A DNA stretch of 64,000 nucleotides from an uncultured Phycisphaerales bacterium. GTDB taxonomy: Bacteria; Planctomycetota; Phycisphaerae; Phycisphaerales; SM1A02. The position numbers and the translations under genes are program-made. Location of the stretch: the NCBI GenBank assembly GCA_905480395.1, contig CAJQQE010000039.1, positions 57,637 to 121,636 on the forward strand. The letters are read 5' to 3'. This document shows positions 52,346-60,894 of the stretch, piece by piece (position 1 is the first letter of the stretch; every line of letters starts with the position of its first letter). Under the pieces are notes generated by a model. It was not told the origin of the DNA and did no database searches. It was given only the letters and a program-made list of their open reading frames with translations.

Positions 52346-54905
52346 GGTCCGAACCGCACTGTTAGTGGTCGCCGTCGCCATGGCATCGGCGCTGGTTGCC
52401 GCCGTCGCCACCGGTATGCGCACCGTGCAGGCGAGCATCGAACATCGAATCTCCAGAGCCATCGGCGAGGTCGATGCCCGAGTGGTTCATCGATATGGAT
52501 CACCTTTCGATTCAAGCGTTGTGGAAGGGGTGCGAACGTGGCCCGACGTCGAGCAAGCTGCGGCCAGAATCGAAGGCGGCCTCACCCTAGCGCGGAGTGA
52601 TGACCGCCGAGACGAAGACGGACGTCGACTCCGACTGACCGTTCAGGCTCGGGGGATCGAGGTCGACGAAAACGACACGTTCGAGCAATATGATCTTCTG
52701 GAAGGCCGGTTCCCCACTGACCCCTCAGAGATTCTGCTCGACCCGTTGACCGCCAGAAAGCTTGAGTGTGGGATCGGCGACGTGGTACGCGTCGAACGTT
52801 TCGGACCACAGATCGAACTCAAAGTGGTCGGCATCCGGGATCGTCCAGAACTTGGGGCGCTTCAAAAACCTCGGGTACAAGTTGATCGATCCGTGATCGA
52901 GGAGGCGACCGGGCGACGCGGCGAAGCGGCGGTCATCTCGATCGTGCTCACCGACGGCACCGATGTCTTGGCATGGGTCGAGCAGTTCAAGGATCGAGTT
53001 GAAGACCCGCTCCGACTGGAATCCGCCGAGCGAGCTCGAGCCGGCTACGACCGACAGGTCCGAGCGAGCCGCGTGGGGTTTCGCACGGGGACCATCGTCG
53101 CCTTCCTCGCCTGTGCATTCATCGTCGCGATCGGAATGACCACGGCGATCGGCGAGCAGATACGACAACTCGCCATGCTTCGGTGCATCGGCGCGAGCCG
53201 ATCGCAACTCGCCGGTTCCCAAGCCTTCGTTGGATTGGTCATTGGAGGCGGGGGTGGACTCATTGGCCCACCGCTGGGAATCGGTCTCGCCGCGTTGCTC
53301 GCTTGGTGGTTCCAACCACTACTTCCCGGCGGGCTCGCCATCCCTTTCGAGGGGATCCAATTAGCCTTCCTCGGGGCGACCATCGCTGGCCTGCTTGGTG
53401 CCGCTTGGCCAGCCTGGCGGGCGGCTTCGACCAGTCCGCTTGAAGCGTTGGCCAATCGAGCTCGACCGGTTCGATCACTCGCGATCGTCGCGTGCGGGTG
53501 CACCGGCCTGGCGTTGATCGGCTTTCAACTCATTCTCTTGGCCGTTCCGAACACCGAGCTACGATTTACGCTTTACGCCTTTGTCGGGCTCCCCGCCCTT
53601 CATCTCGGCTACTTCCTTCTGGCCGTTCCAGTGTTTGTGATCATCTCCCGCCTTCTCGGTCCGGGACTGGCAACCCTCTGGCGACTTCCCCGTCCGTTGG
53701 TCACCGGCAATCTTCGCAGTGGCTCATTCCGGCTTGGGTTGACCGCTGGCGCGCTGATGGTCGGCCTCTCCGTGCTCGTCTCCACGTGGAGCAATGGGCT
53801 CGCCATCGTCAACGACTTCCGCGAGCGGGTTCGATTCGCCGACGCCTTCGTCATGAAGACTGGTGGCATCGGCACCGAAGAGCAGGCCTTGATCAGCAAG
53901 ATGCCCGGAATCGCCTCGGCGAGCCCGATCGGCTATCTCCCGCTCCGAGTTGCCGACAACCAACGACTGGGAACTGGCGACCTGTCCTCACCCAACGTGG
54001 TGTGCGTCGGATTCAATCCACGGGAATTCCTCGCACTCAACCGCCTCGACTGGATCGAAGGAGATCCGCAATCCGCCATCCCGAGGCTTGAAGCCGGCGA
54101 CTCGGTACTCGTCGCCAAGGAGTTTCTGGTGGCTCGCGGCCTCGGCCTCGGCGACACGATTTCTCTTGGCGCCGAGGGTGACGAAAGCACGTTCAACATT
54201 GTCGGCGTGGTCGGGGCCGCCGGGTTGGACATGGCCACGGGAATCTTCGGCGTTCGCAACGTCTATATGGAACACGCGGTCAGCTGCGTCTTCATGGACT
54301 TCGAGACCGTCGCCAAGAAATACGGCACCCGCGAGGCGTTCATCATGCAGATCGACCTCGACCTGCCTGCCGATGCCGACGCCGCTGATGCGGCCGAAGA
54401 ACAACTCGCCGAAGCACTCCGCGCCCAGATTCCGGGCGCCGTTTTTGCCAGTGGCCGGAACATCAAGTTGCTCGTCGAGGACATCGGGGGTCGCATCCTG
54501 ACCGTGACCGCCGCCGTCGCGATCTCAGCCCTCCTGCTCGCGTGTCTGGGCGTCGGCAACGTGGTGGCGGCGGGGATCACCGCCAGAGGCTTCGAGTTTG
54601 GCGTGATCCGCGCCGTCGGCGGCGGACCCAGCGTCGCGCCCCGTTTGGTCTTGGCGGAAATCACCGTGGCGGGACTGGCCGCGATCCTGGTCGGTATCTC
54701 ACTGGGGGTCCATTTGGCGTGGATGGGCGTCGGCCTCTATCACGATCTGGCGGGGCTTCAACTGGCCCTCGCCATTCCGGTGCTACCCACGCTCGTGGGC
54801 AGCGGCGTGGTCTTGATGGCGGCACTGCTCGCGTCGATCCCCGCCAGCATGTCCTTACGACGACGGTCTCCACGGGTCCTTCTCGCCAGCGGCCGCGGCG
54901 GCTGA
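52299..54905 (+). CDS. ABC transporter permease with two FtsX domains
   Basis: An 868-residue permease with an N-terminal helix (TALLVVAVAMASALVAAVA), a MacB-type exported domain (about 45-260), a first FtsX core with helices including AFIVAIGMTTAIGE and FVGLVIGGGGGLIGPPLGIG, further helices, a second exported domain, and a second FtsX core (VAISALLLACLGVGNVVAAG, TVAGLAAILVGISLGVHLAW, LVGSGVVLMAALLASIPASM). This is the 10-helix LolC/E-like or HrtB-like duplicated layout. It probably exports lipid, lipoprotein or peptide with the ATPase before it. AAGGA lies four bases before ATG 52299, which sits inside the ATPase gene. Confidence 0.88.
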   Translation: MKPSWHIAQHVLFGHKVRTALLVVAVAMASALVAAVATGMRTVQASIEHRISRAIGEVDARVVHRYGSPFDSSVVEGVRTWPDVEQAAARIEGGLTLARSDDRRDEDGRRLRLTVQARGIEVDENDTFEQYDLLEGRFPTDPSEILLDPLTARKLECGIGDVVRVERFGPQIELKVVGIRDRPELGALQKPRVQVDRSVIEEATGRRGEAAVISIVLTDGTDVLAWVEQFKDRVEDPLRLESAERARAGYDRQVRASRVGFRTGTIVAFLACAFIVAIGMTTAIGEQIRQLAMLRCIGASRSQLAGSQAFVGLVIGGGGGLIGPPLGIGLAALLAWWFQPLLPGGLAIPFEGIQLAFLGATIAGLLGAAWPAWRAASTSPLEALANRARPVRSLAIVACGCTGLALIGFQLILLAVPNTELRFTLYAFVGLPALHLGYFLLAVPVFVIISRLLGPGLATLWRLPRPLVTGNLRSGSFRLGLTAGALMVGLSVLVSTWSNGLAIVNDFRERVRFADAFVMKTGGIGTEEQALISKMPGIASASPIGYLPLRVADNQRLGTGDLSSPNVVCVGFNPREFLALNRLDWIEGDPQSAIPRLEAGDSVLVAKEFLVARGLGLGDTISLGAEGDESTFNIVGVVGAAGLDMATGIFGVRNVYMEHAVSCVFMDFETVAKKYGTREAFIMQIDLDLPADADAADAAEEQLAEALRAQIPGAVFASGRNIKLLVEDIGGRILTVTAAVAISALLLACLGVGNVVAAGITARGFEFGVIRAVGGGPSVAPRLVLAEITVAGLAAILVGISLGVHLAWMGVGLYHDLAGLQLALAIPVLPTLVGSGVVLMAALLASIPASMSLRRRSPRVLLASGRGG

Positions 54906-54981
54906 TCCGCGGACCGACCCGCCCCAGGGTTTCCCGAATGCCGCCGTTCCAAATCGACCATGACCCCGCCAAGGGTCTAGC

Positions 54982-57123
54982 ATGCGAGCCGTGTCCAATC
55001 CCTTCCGAATCGAAAGTGAGTTCTCCCCAACCGGCGATCAGCCGGTGGCGATCGAACAACTCGTGGCTGGCATCGAATCCGGCCGCCGGAAACAGGTGCT
55101 CCTCGGGGCAACCGGTACCGGGAAGACCTTCACGATGGCCAACGTCATCGAGCGAATCGGTCGCCCCACGCTCGTGGTGAGCCACAACAAGACCCTCGCG
55201 GCCCAGCTCTTCGAAGAACTCCGGGAGCTCTTCCCCGACAACGCCGTCTCGTACTTCGTCTCTTACTACGACTACTACCAGCCAGAGGCGTACATTCCGG
55301 CCCGGGACATCTACATCGAGAAGGACGCCGCCCGAAATGACGATCTTGATCGTCTCCGACTGGCCGCGACCAGCAGCCTCCTCAGCCGGCGGGATGTGAT
55401 CATCGTCGCAAGCGTGTCCTGTCTTTACGGTCTTGGCTCTCCCGGCGAATACGCCAAGAAGATCGCCATGGTCGAAAAGGGTCGTCCGCTCGACCGCCGG
55501 AAATTTATGCTCGCCCTTTCGGACATGCAGTACGTCCGGAACGAGGTGGACCCGGTTCGTGGCCAGTACCGGGTCAAAGGCGATTGCATTGAGGTCTACC
55601 CCGCATACGAAGAATTCGGTATCCGCATCGATCTCTTTGGCGAGGATGTCGATTCCCTCCAGCTCTTCGATCCCCTGACCGGCGAACAATTGGCGGAAGA
55701 GGACCGGGTCTTCGTGTTTCCCGCGGTGCACTACGTCATGCCCGAAGATCACAAGGCGGGGGCCCTCGCGTCGATCCGCGAGGAACTCACCGAACGGGTC
55801 GAGTCGCTCAAGGGCGAAGGCAAACTCCTCGAAGCCCAGCGGCTTCTTGGTCGCACCCGATACGACCTTGAGATGATCGAAGAAGTGGGCTATTGCTCGG
55901 GGGTCGAGAATTACGCTCGCCACTTTGATGGTCGCCAGCCCGGCGCCCGTTCGTTCTGCCTGCTCGACTACTTCCGGCACGGATTCGCTGGCGCCGCCAT
56001 CGGCGAGGGCGGCGACGACACCGAGGACTGGCTGGTCCTGATCGACGAAAGCCATGTGACGCTTCCGCAGATTCGGGGCATGTACTTCGGTGATCGGGCC
56101 AGAAAGCAGACCTTGGTTGACCACGGTTTTCGGCTTCCCAGCGCGATGGACAATCGGCCGCTCAAGTTCGACGAATTCGAAGCGCTCTCACCGCAGACGG
56201 TCTATGTTTCGGCCACCCCGAGCGACTACGAACTGCAGGAGACCGAGGGCGTGGTCGTGGAACAGGTGATTCGCCCCACCGGCCTGGTCGATCCACCGAT
56301 TGAGATTCGACCCGCGCGAGGCCAGGTTCAAGACCTGCTCGCACTCTGCCAGACGCGAGCCGAGCGAAAGGAACGAGTCCTCGTGACCGCGTTGACCAAG
56401 CGGCTCTGCGAGGAACTGACTGACTGGCTCGAACGCCAAGGAGTCCGCGTGCGATACCTGCATTCGGAGATCGACACCCTGGAACGATTAGAGATCCTCG
56501 CGGAACTTCGAGAAGGCACATTCGACGTCCTGGTCGGCGTGAATCTCCTCCGGGAAGGTCTCGACCTCCCTGAGGTCTCGCTGGTCTGCATCCTCGATGC
56601 CGACAAACAGGGGTTTCTTCGTTCGACCTCAAGCCTCATCCAAACGATGGGCCGCGCCGCTCGAAACGCGAATTCGGAGGCGATCATGTTCGCCGACACC
56701 GTCACACCTCAGATGCGAAGCGCCATCGACGAGGTGGAACGACGACGGGAGAAGCAGATCGCGCACAATAAAGAGCATGGCATCACGCCGGTCACGATTC
56801 AAAAAGCGATTCGCCGCGGTATGGAACGCGAGCTCGCCGCAGCGCGAACCGCACGGAAGGCCGTTGGAGATGCTTCAGAGGAGACCTACGGCCGAGATGA
56901 GCTCGTCTCGATCCTCGAAGCAGCCATGTTGGAAGCCGCCGAGAAACTCGAATTCGAAAAGGCCGCGGATCTTCGAGACCGAGTGGACCGGCTCAAGGCA
57001 CTTCCGGAAGGTGGCGAACTCAGCCTCGAAGAGGCGGGGGCTCCGCGAACGGCGGCCGGAAAGGCCGGCTCCAGCGCGGGCAAGACCAAACGGGGGCAGG
57101 GCCGAAAGAAAAAGCCGAAGTAA
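54982..57123 (+). CDS. uvrB: UvrABC excision nuclease subunit B
   Basis: The 713-residue protein has the helicase Walker A GATGTGKTF (42-50), the beta-hairpin YFVSYYDYYQPEAYIP, DESH in LVLIDESHVTLPQ, the SATPSDYELQ and VGVNLLREGLDLPE motifs, and a C-terminal UVR domain (about 650-680). After it a basic tail of about 30 residues is added (GKTKRGQGRKKKPK). UvrB damage-verifies DNA and recruits UvrC. AAGGG lies six bases before ATG 54982. Confidence 0.96.
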   Translation: MRAVSNPFRIESEFSPTGDQPVAIEQLVAGIESGRRKQVLLGATGTGKTFTMANVIERIGRPTLVVSHNKTLAAQLFEELRELFPDNAVSYFVSYYDYYQPEAYIPARDIYIEKDAARNDDLDRLRLAATSSLLSRRDVIIVASVSCLYGLGSPGEYAKKIAMVEKGRPLDRRKFMLALSDMQYVRNEVDPVRGQYRVKGDCIEVYPAYEEFGIRIDLFGEDVDSLQLFDPLTGEQLAEEDRVFVFPAVHYVMPEDHKAGALASIREELTERVESLKGEGKLLEAQRLLGRTRYDLEMIEEVGYCSGVENYARHFDGRQPGARSFCLLDYFRHGFAGAAIGEGGDDTEDWLVLIDESHVTLPQIRGMYFGDRARKQTLVDHGFRLPSAMDNRPLKFDEFEALSPQTVYVSATPSDYELQETEGVVVEQVIRPTGLVDPPIEIRPARGQVQDLLALCQTRAERKERVLVTALTKRLCEELTDWLERQGVRVRYLHSEIDTLERLEILAELREGTFDVLVGVNLLREGLDLPEVSLVCILDADKQGFLRSTSSLIQTMGRAARNANSEAIMFADTVTPQMRSAIDEVERRREKQIAHNKEHGITPVTIQKAIRRGMERELAAARTARKAVGDASEETYGRDELVSILEAAMLEAAEKLEFEKAADLRDRVDRLKALPEGGELSLEEAGAPRTAAGKAGSSAGKTKRGQGRKKKPK

Positions 57124-57173
57124 TCGCTCGGTTGATCCGGCGAGACACCACGGGCGGGTGGTCCTTGAGGACC

Positions 57174-57204
57174 CAAAAAGAAGAAACGCCGCGGTCTGGG
57201 CGGC
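57174..57204 (-). terminator. Minus-strand intrinsic terminator without an upstream gene
   Basis: Arms 57188-57192 and 57200-57204 form a 5-bp GC stem with a 7-nt loop; on the minus strand TTTCTTCTTTTT follows at once. The short stem is offset by a strong T-rich tract. Nothing annotated on the minus strand ends here. Confidence 0.6.
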
Positions 57205-57414
57205 ATCGGAAGGCATTGAATTGGATGGTGGGGTCAGTTTCGAGGGGTTCGCTGCTTCACGGCAGTGCCGCGGAGTCGAAGCCCTGTCGAGGCTCTCTTG
57301 AGCACCCGGCGGGAGTCAACTCGAATCCACGCCTTCTCGGGCGGAGCCTCCGTGGTCGTTGTTCCACGCAGCTTTGGATTTGTGACCAATCGGGCCATAC
57401 GAACGATCTCCGAG

Positions 57415-57426
57415 GAACTCTGGTTC
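57415..57426. promoter_or_regulatory. Candidate LexA-type box GAAC-TCTG-GTTC upstream of uvrA
   Basis: A perfect 4-4-4 palindrome GAACTCTGGTTC, extended by one base on each side (GGAAC...GTTCC). GAAC-N4-GTTC is the core of the Gram-positive-type LexA site. It lies about 195 bases before uvrA, 14 bases before TTGACG, suiting repression of uvrA by LexA. The 8 fixed bases occur by chance about once in 64 kb, so position is the main support. Confidence 0.4.
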
Positions 57427-57621
57427 CACCACCTTCATGCTTGACGTGATCTACTATTCGTCTCATTAGACCGTTTGTGCCTCTTCATTTCCATATTTCT
57501 GCAATCTTCGTGATTCCCAGCGTCGGGGATCGCTTGAGATACGAAGCCCAAGAGGTTTCCGGACCGAACTTCGTGGCTCGACTCGGAGCCCTCATTCCGC
57601 ACCCGACGACGCCAGATCCCC

Positions 57622-60600
57622 ATGCCAGCCCCCCCCTCCACACCGTCCCCGCCCTCCGGCTTCATCCAGATCCGCGGCGCCCGGGAGCACAACCTCAAGA
57701 ACCTTGATCTCCGAATTCCCCGGGATCAGTTGGTGGTGATGACCGGAGTCTCCGGCTCTGGAAAGAGCTCTCTCGCCTTCGACACGATCTTTGCGGAAGG
57801 CCAGCGGAAGTACATGGAGTCGCTTTCCTCGTACGCGCGGCAGTTCCTCGATCAGATGCGGAAGCCCGATCTCGAATCGATCGATGGCCTTCCGCCCACC
57901 ATCGCGATCGAACAGCGAGGCGGCGGGCACACCCCGCGCTCGACCGTCGCCACCACCACAGAGATCTACGACTACCTTCGACTGCTCTATGCCCGTGCCG
58001 GCCGACCCACTTGTTGGCATCGAGACGACCAAGGCAAAATCTGCGGGCAGGCGATCACGGCGACCAGCCCGAGCCAGATCGTGGACATGCTGCTGGATCG
58101 CTGGACCGGGGCGCGAGCGATGGTCTGCGGTCAAGTGATTCGCGGTCGGAAGGGTTTCCATCGCGAGATTGCCGAAGGGCTGCAGAAGCAGGGCTTCGTT
58201 CGAGCCCGAGTCAACGGCGAGATCGTCGACCTCCGGGAGGTGCTGAAGGAGGAAGGCGAGAACCCCCTCGGCCTGGCTCGCTACGAGATGCATGACATCG
58301 AGGCCGTGGTGGATCGGGTCAAAATCGATCCGGAAGGACGTCAACGGCTTGCGGAAAGCGTCGAGGCAGCCTTTAAGATCGGCTCGGGTTCCCTTCTCAT
58401 GCTCGTCGAATCTGGCGCTGACTGGTCCGAGCATCGATTCAGTGAGCATTTCGCCTGCCCTGACCATCCCGATTGCTCCATCGAAGAACTCGCACCCCGG
58501 CTCTTCTCATTCAACTCCCCCCACGGCGCGTGCCCCGCCTGTGCGGGCCTCGGAACCGTGAACGAGTTCGACGAGGAGCTCGTCGTCCCGGACCGAACCC
58601 GGTCGCTCAAGGAAGGGGCCATCGAACCTTGGCGGAAGAACGGCCGCCGGATGAACATTTACTACGGACGGCTGATTCGGAAGTTTGTCGAGGCCTTTGA
58701 TGTGGATCCCAAGGCCGCCGTCTCCACCATGCCGAAGAAGGTCTTCCATCAGTTCCTCTACGGGGTCGAGGATGAAGACGCCAAGGCCGTCGGATTCGCC
58801 TTCGAAGGCGTCCTGCCCAATCTGCGTCGGCGATACGAGACCAGTGAGAGCCAATTCGTCCGGGAGCGAATGCACGGCTACATGACCGCTTCGAAGTGCC
58901 CGGACTGTGGTGGCGGTCGCCTCCAACCCGCCGCCCGAAGTGTCAAGATGGATGGTGCCCGAGAGACGCTCGACATCACCGAGGTGACCCACCTCACGAT
59001 TGAACGCGCCTTGGAGTTCTTCGAAGATCTCCAGTTGAACACTGAGGGCCAAGCGATCGCGACGCCAATCCTCCGCGAAGTTCGTGCGCGGCTGGGCTTT
59101 CTCCGATCGGTCGGGCTCGATTACCTCACGCTCGACCGAGGCAGCGGAACGCTCTCTGGCGGCGAGGCCCAGCGGATCCGCCTCGCCACGCAGGTCGGAT
59201 CCGGACTGGTCGGCGTCTGTTACGTCCTCGACGAACCAACCATCGGCCTGCACCAACGCGACAACGACCGCCTGATCGCCACCCTTCGTCATCTCACCAA
59301 CATTGGCAACACCGTGCTCGTGGTCGAACACGACGAGGATGTCATCCGACAGGCTGATCACGTTGTGGACATCGGCCCCGGTCCCGGCCAGCACGGCGGC
59401 CGAGTGGTTGCCCAGGGAACCCCGGCAGAGGTCGAGGCGACCGAGGATTCGCTCACCGGCATGTACCTCTCCGGCCGACGACGCATCGAAGTCCCCGAGA
59501 CTCGACGGATGCTTGATCTGAAGAACTCGGTGACCATCAAAGGTGCCGCCGCGAACAATCTGAAAGCGGTCGACGCGACCATTCCCCTCGGGGGAATCGT
59601 CTGCGTGACCGGCGTCTCGGGCAGTGGAAAGAGCTCGCTGGTCAACGAGATCCTTCTCAAGGCGGCCCTTCGGACGGTCGTCGGCACGAAAGTCGTCCCC
59701 GGTCCGCACCAAAGAATCAACGGACTGCAGCGAATCGATCGCGTGGTTGACGTGGATCAATCGCCGATCGGTCGGACCCCCCGCTCGAACCCCGCGACCT
59801 ATACCGGCATCTTCGACCAGATCCGCAAACTATTTTGTATGACCACCGAAGCGAAGATCCGTGGTTACCAGCCGGGACGTTTTAGTTTCAACGTCAAGGG
59901 TGGCCGGTGTGAATCATGTCAGGGCCAAGGCGTCCGCCGGATCGAGATGCACTTCCTCCCCGATGTCTTCGTGGAGTGCGAGACCTGCAAAGGCCGTCGC
60001 TACAACCGAGAGACGCTCGAAGTGCGTTATCGCGGACGCAACATCGCCGACGTGCTTGATCTCACCGTCGAAGAGGCGGTCGATTTCTTCGAGGCTCATC
60101 CGAAAATCCATCGGATGCTGACCTGTATCCGCGACGTCGGTCTCGACTACATGCAACTTGGACAGGCCAGTACCACGCTCTCCGGCGGCGAAGCCCAACG
60201 CGTCAAACTCGCCAGTGAGCTTGGCAGTCGCCCAACCGGACACACCCTCTACATCCTCGATGAACCGACCACGGGGCTTCACTTCGACGACATCCGAAAG
60301 CTCTTGACCGTACTCCAACGACTCGCCGATGCCGGCAACTCGCTCGTGGTCATCGAACACAACCTCGAAGTCATCAAGTGCAGCGACTGGATCATCGACC
60401 TCGGCCCGGAAGGAGGTGACCGCGGAGGCGAAATCCTCGCGACTGGCACCCCGGAGGAACTCGCCACGAAAGATGTGAGTCACACCGGCCGCTGGCTCCG
60501 AACCGTCTTGAAGGACTCGCCAGTTCCAGGACGTCCGAAGCGGACGCGGGCGTCTGGAAAGAACCCGACAGAGATCAATTCCGCCGATCGGCCGATGCCC

Positions 60601-60894
60601 GCCGCCGGAAAGACCCGGAAGAAGACTTCGATCTCGAAAACGTCGGTGAAGAAGAAAGCCCTTGCTTCGGGGAAGACGACACCCCCCACCGAAAAGGGTA
60701 TGAAGACGCCCGAGGCAAAGACGGCGAAGAAAGCCTCGAAAAAGGCGGCGAAGAAAGTCGCGAAGAAAGCCGCGAAGAAAGTCGCGAAAGCAGGTTCGAA
60801 GCCGACCATCCCCCCGAAGAAGAAGGCGGGAACGAAGGCCACCACCCGAAAATCCCTCCGCCCCCGAACCACCCCGGAGCCTGCGAAACGATGA
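57622..60894 (+). CDS. uvrA: UvrABC excision nuclease subunit A with basic C-terminal tail
   Basis: The 1090-residue ABC-type protein has Walker A GVSGSGKSS (42-50) and again GVSGSGKSS in the second half, two zinc sites (a CPDHPDC...CPAC set and GRCESCQGQG...CETC), and two LSGGEAQR signatures. UvrA recognises bulky DNA lesions. Normal length is about 950; here about 120 residues are added after the last normal segment, ending in Lys/Ala-rich KKAAKKVAKK-type repeats like bacterial histone H1-like tails. Start ATG 57622 has no clear Shine-Dalgarno. Its stop overlaps the next gene by ATGA. Confidence 0.96.
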   Translation: MPAPPSTPSPPSGFIQIRGAREHNLKNLDLRIPRDQLVVMTGVSGSGKSSLAFDTIFAEGQRKYMESLSSYARQFLDQMRKPDLESIDGLPPTIAIEQRGGGHTPRSTVATTTEIYDYLRLLYARAGRPTCWHRDDQGKICGQAITATSPSQIVDMLLDRWTGARAMVCGQVIRGRKGFHREIAEGLQKQGFVRARVNGEIVDLREVLKEEGENPLGLARYEMHDIEAVVDRVKIDPEGRQRLAESVEAAFKIGSGSLLMLVESGADWSEHRFSEHFACPDHPDCSIEELAPRLFSFNSPHGACPACAGLGTVNEFDEELVVPDRTRSLKEGAIEPWRKNGRRMNIYYGRLIRKFVEAFDVDPKAAVSTMPKKVFHQFLYGVEDEDAKAVGFAFEGVLPNLRRRYETSESQFVRERMHGYMTASKCPDCGGGRLQPAARSVKMDGARETLDITEVTHLTIERALEFFEDLQLNTEGQAIATPILREVRARLGFLRSVGLDYLTLDRGSGTLSGGEAQRIRLATQVGSGLVGVCYVLDEPTIGLHQRDNDRLIATLRHLTNIGNTVLVVEHDEDVIRQADHVVDIGPGPGQHGGRVVAQGTPAEVEATEDSLTGMYLSGRRRIEVPETRRMLDLKNSVTIKGAAANNLKAVDATIPLGGIVCVTGVSGSGKSSLVNEILLKAALRTVVGTKVVPGPHQRINGLQRIDRVVDVDQSPIGRTPRSNPATYTGIFDQIRKLFCMTTEAKIRGYQPGRFSFNVKGGRCESCQGQGVRRIEMHFLPDVFVECETCKGRRYNRETLEVRYRGRNIADVLDLTVEEAVDFFEAHPKIHRMLTCIRDVGLDYMQLGQASTTLSGGEAQRVKLASELGSRPTGHTLYILDEPTTGLHFDDIRKLLTVLQRLADAGNSLVVIEHNLEVIKCSDWIIDLGPEGGDRGGEILATGTPEELATKDVSHTGRWLRTVLKDSPVPGRPKRTRASGKNPTEINSADRPMPAAGKTRKKTSISKTSVKKKALASGKTTPPTEKGMKTPEAKTAKKASKKAAKKVAKKAAKKVAKAGSKPTIPPKKKAGTKATTRKSLRPRTTPEPAKR

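Larger units (their letters stand above)
57124..57621. other. 498-base intergenic region between uvrB and uvrA
   Basis: Both flanking genes are plus-strand. The region holds a minus-strand terminator near uvrB, a GAAC-N4-GTTC palindrome, a TTGACG box (57441-57446) that could be a -35 for uvrA, and a minus-strand 40-codon frame (57438-57316) with no ribosome binding site. A tRNA-like T-loop sequence was considered and rejected. Confidence 0.55.

Noticed and set aside
57296..57345. tRNA or tmRNA-like T-loop (AACTCGAATCC and CTCGACAGGG-like stretches)
   Set aside because: No matching T-stem, acceptor stem or anticodon arm could be drawn around it, and no tag reading frame fits.
58507..59760. 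Minus-strand frame opposite uvrA
   Set aside because: Shadow of uvrA; no recognisable domain, no start signal, and the plus-strand protein has all conserved motifs.
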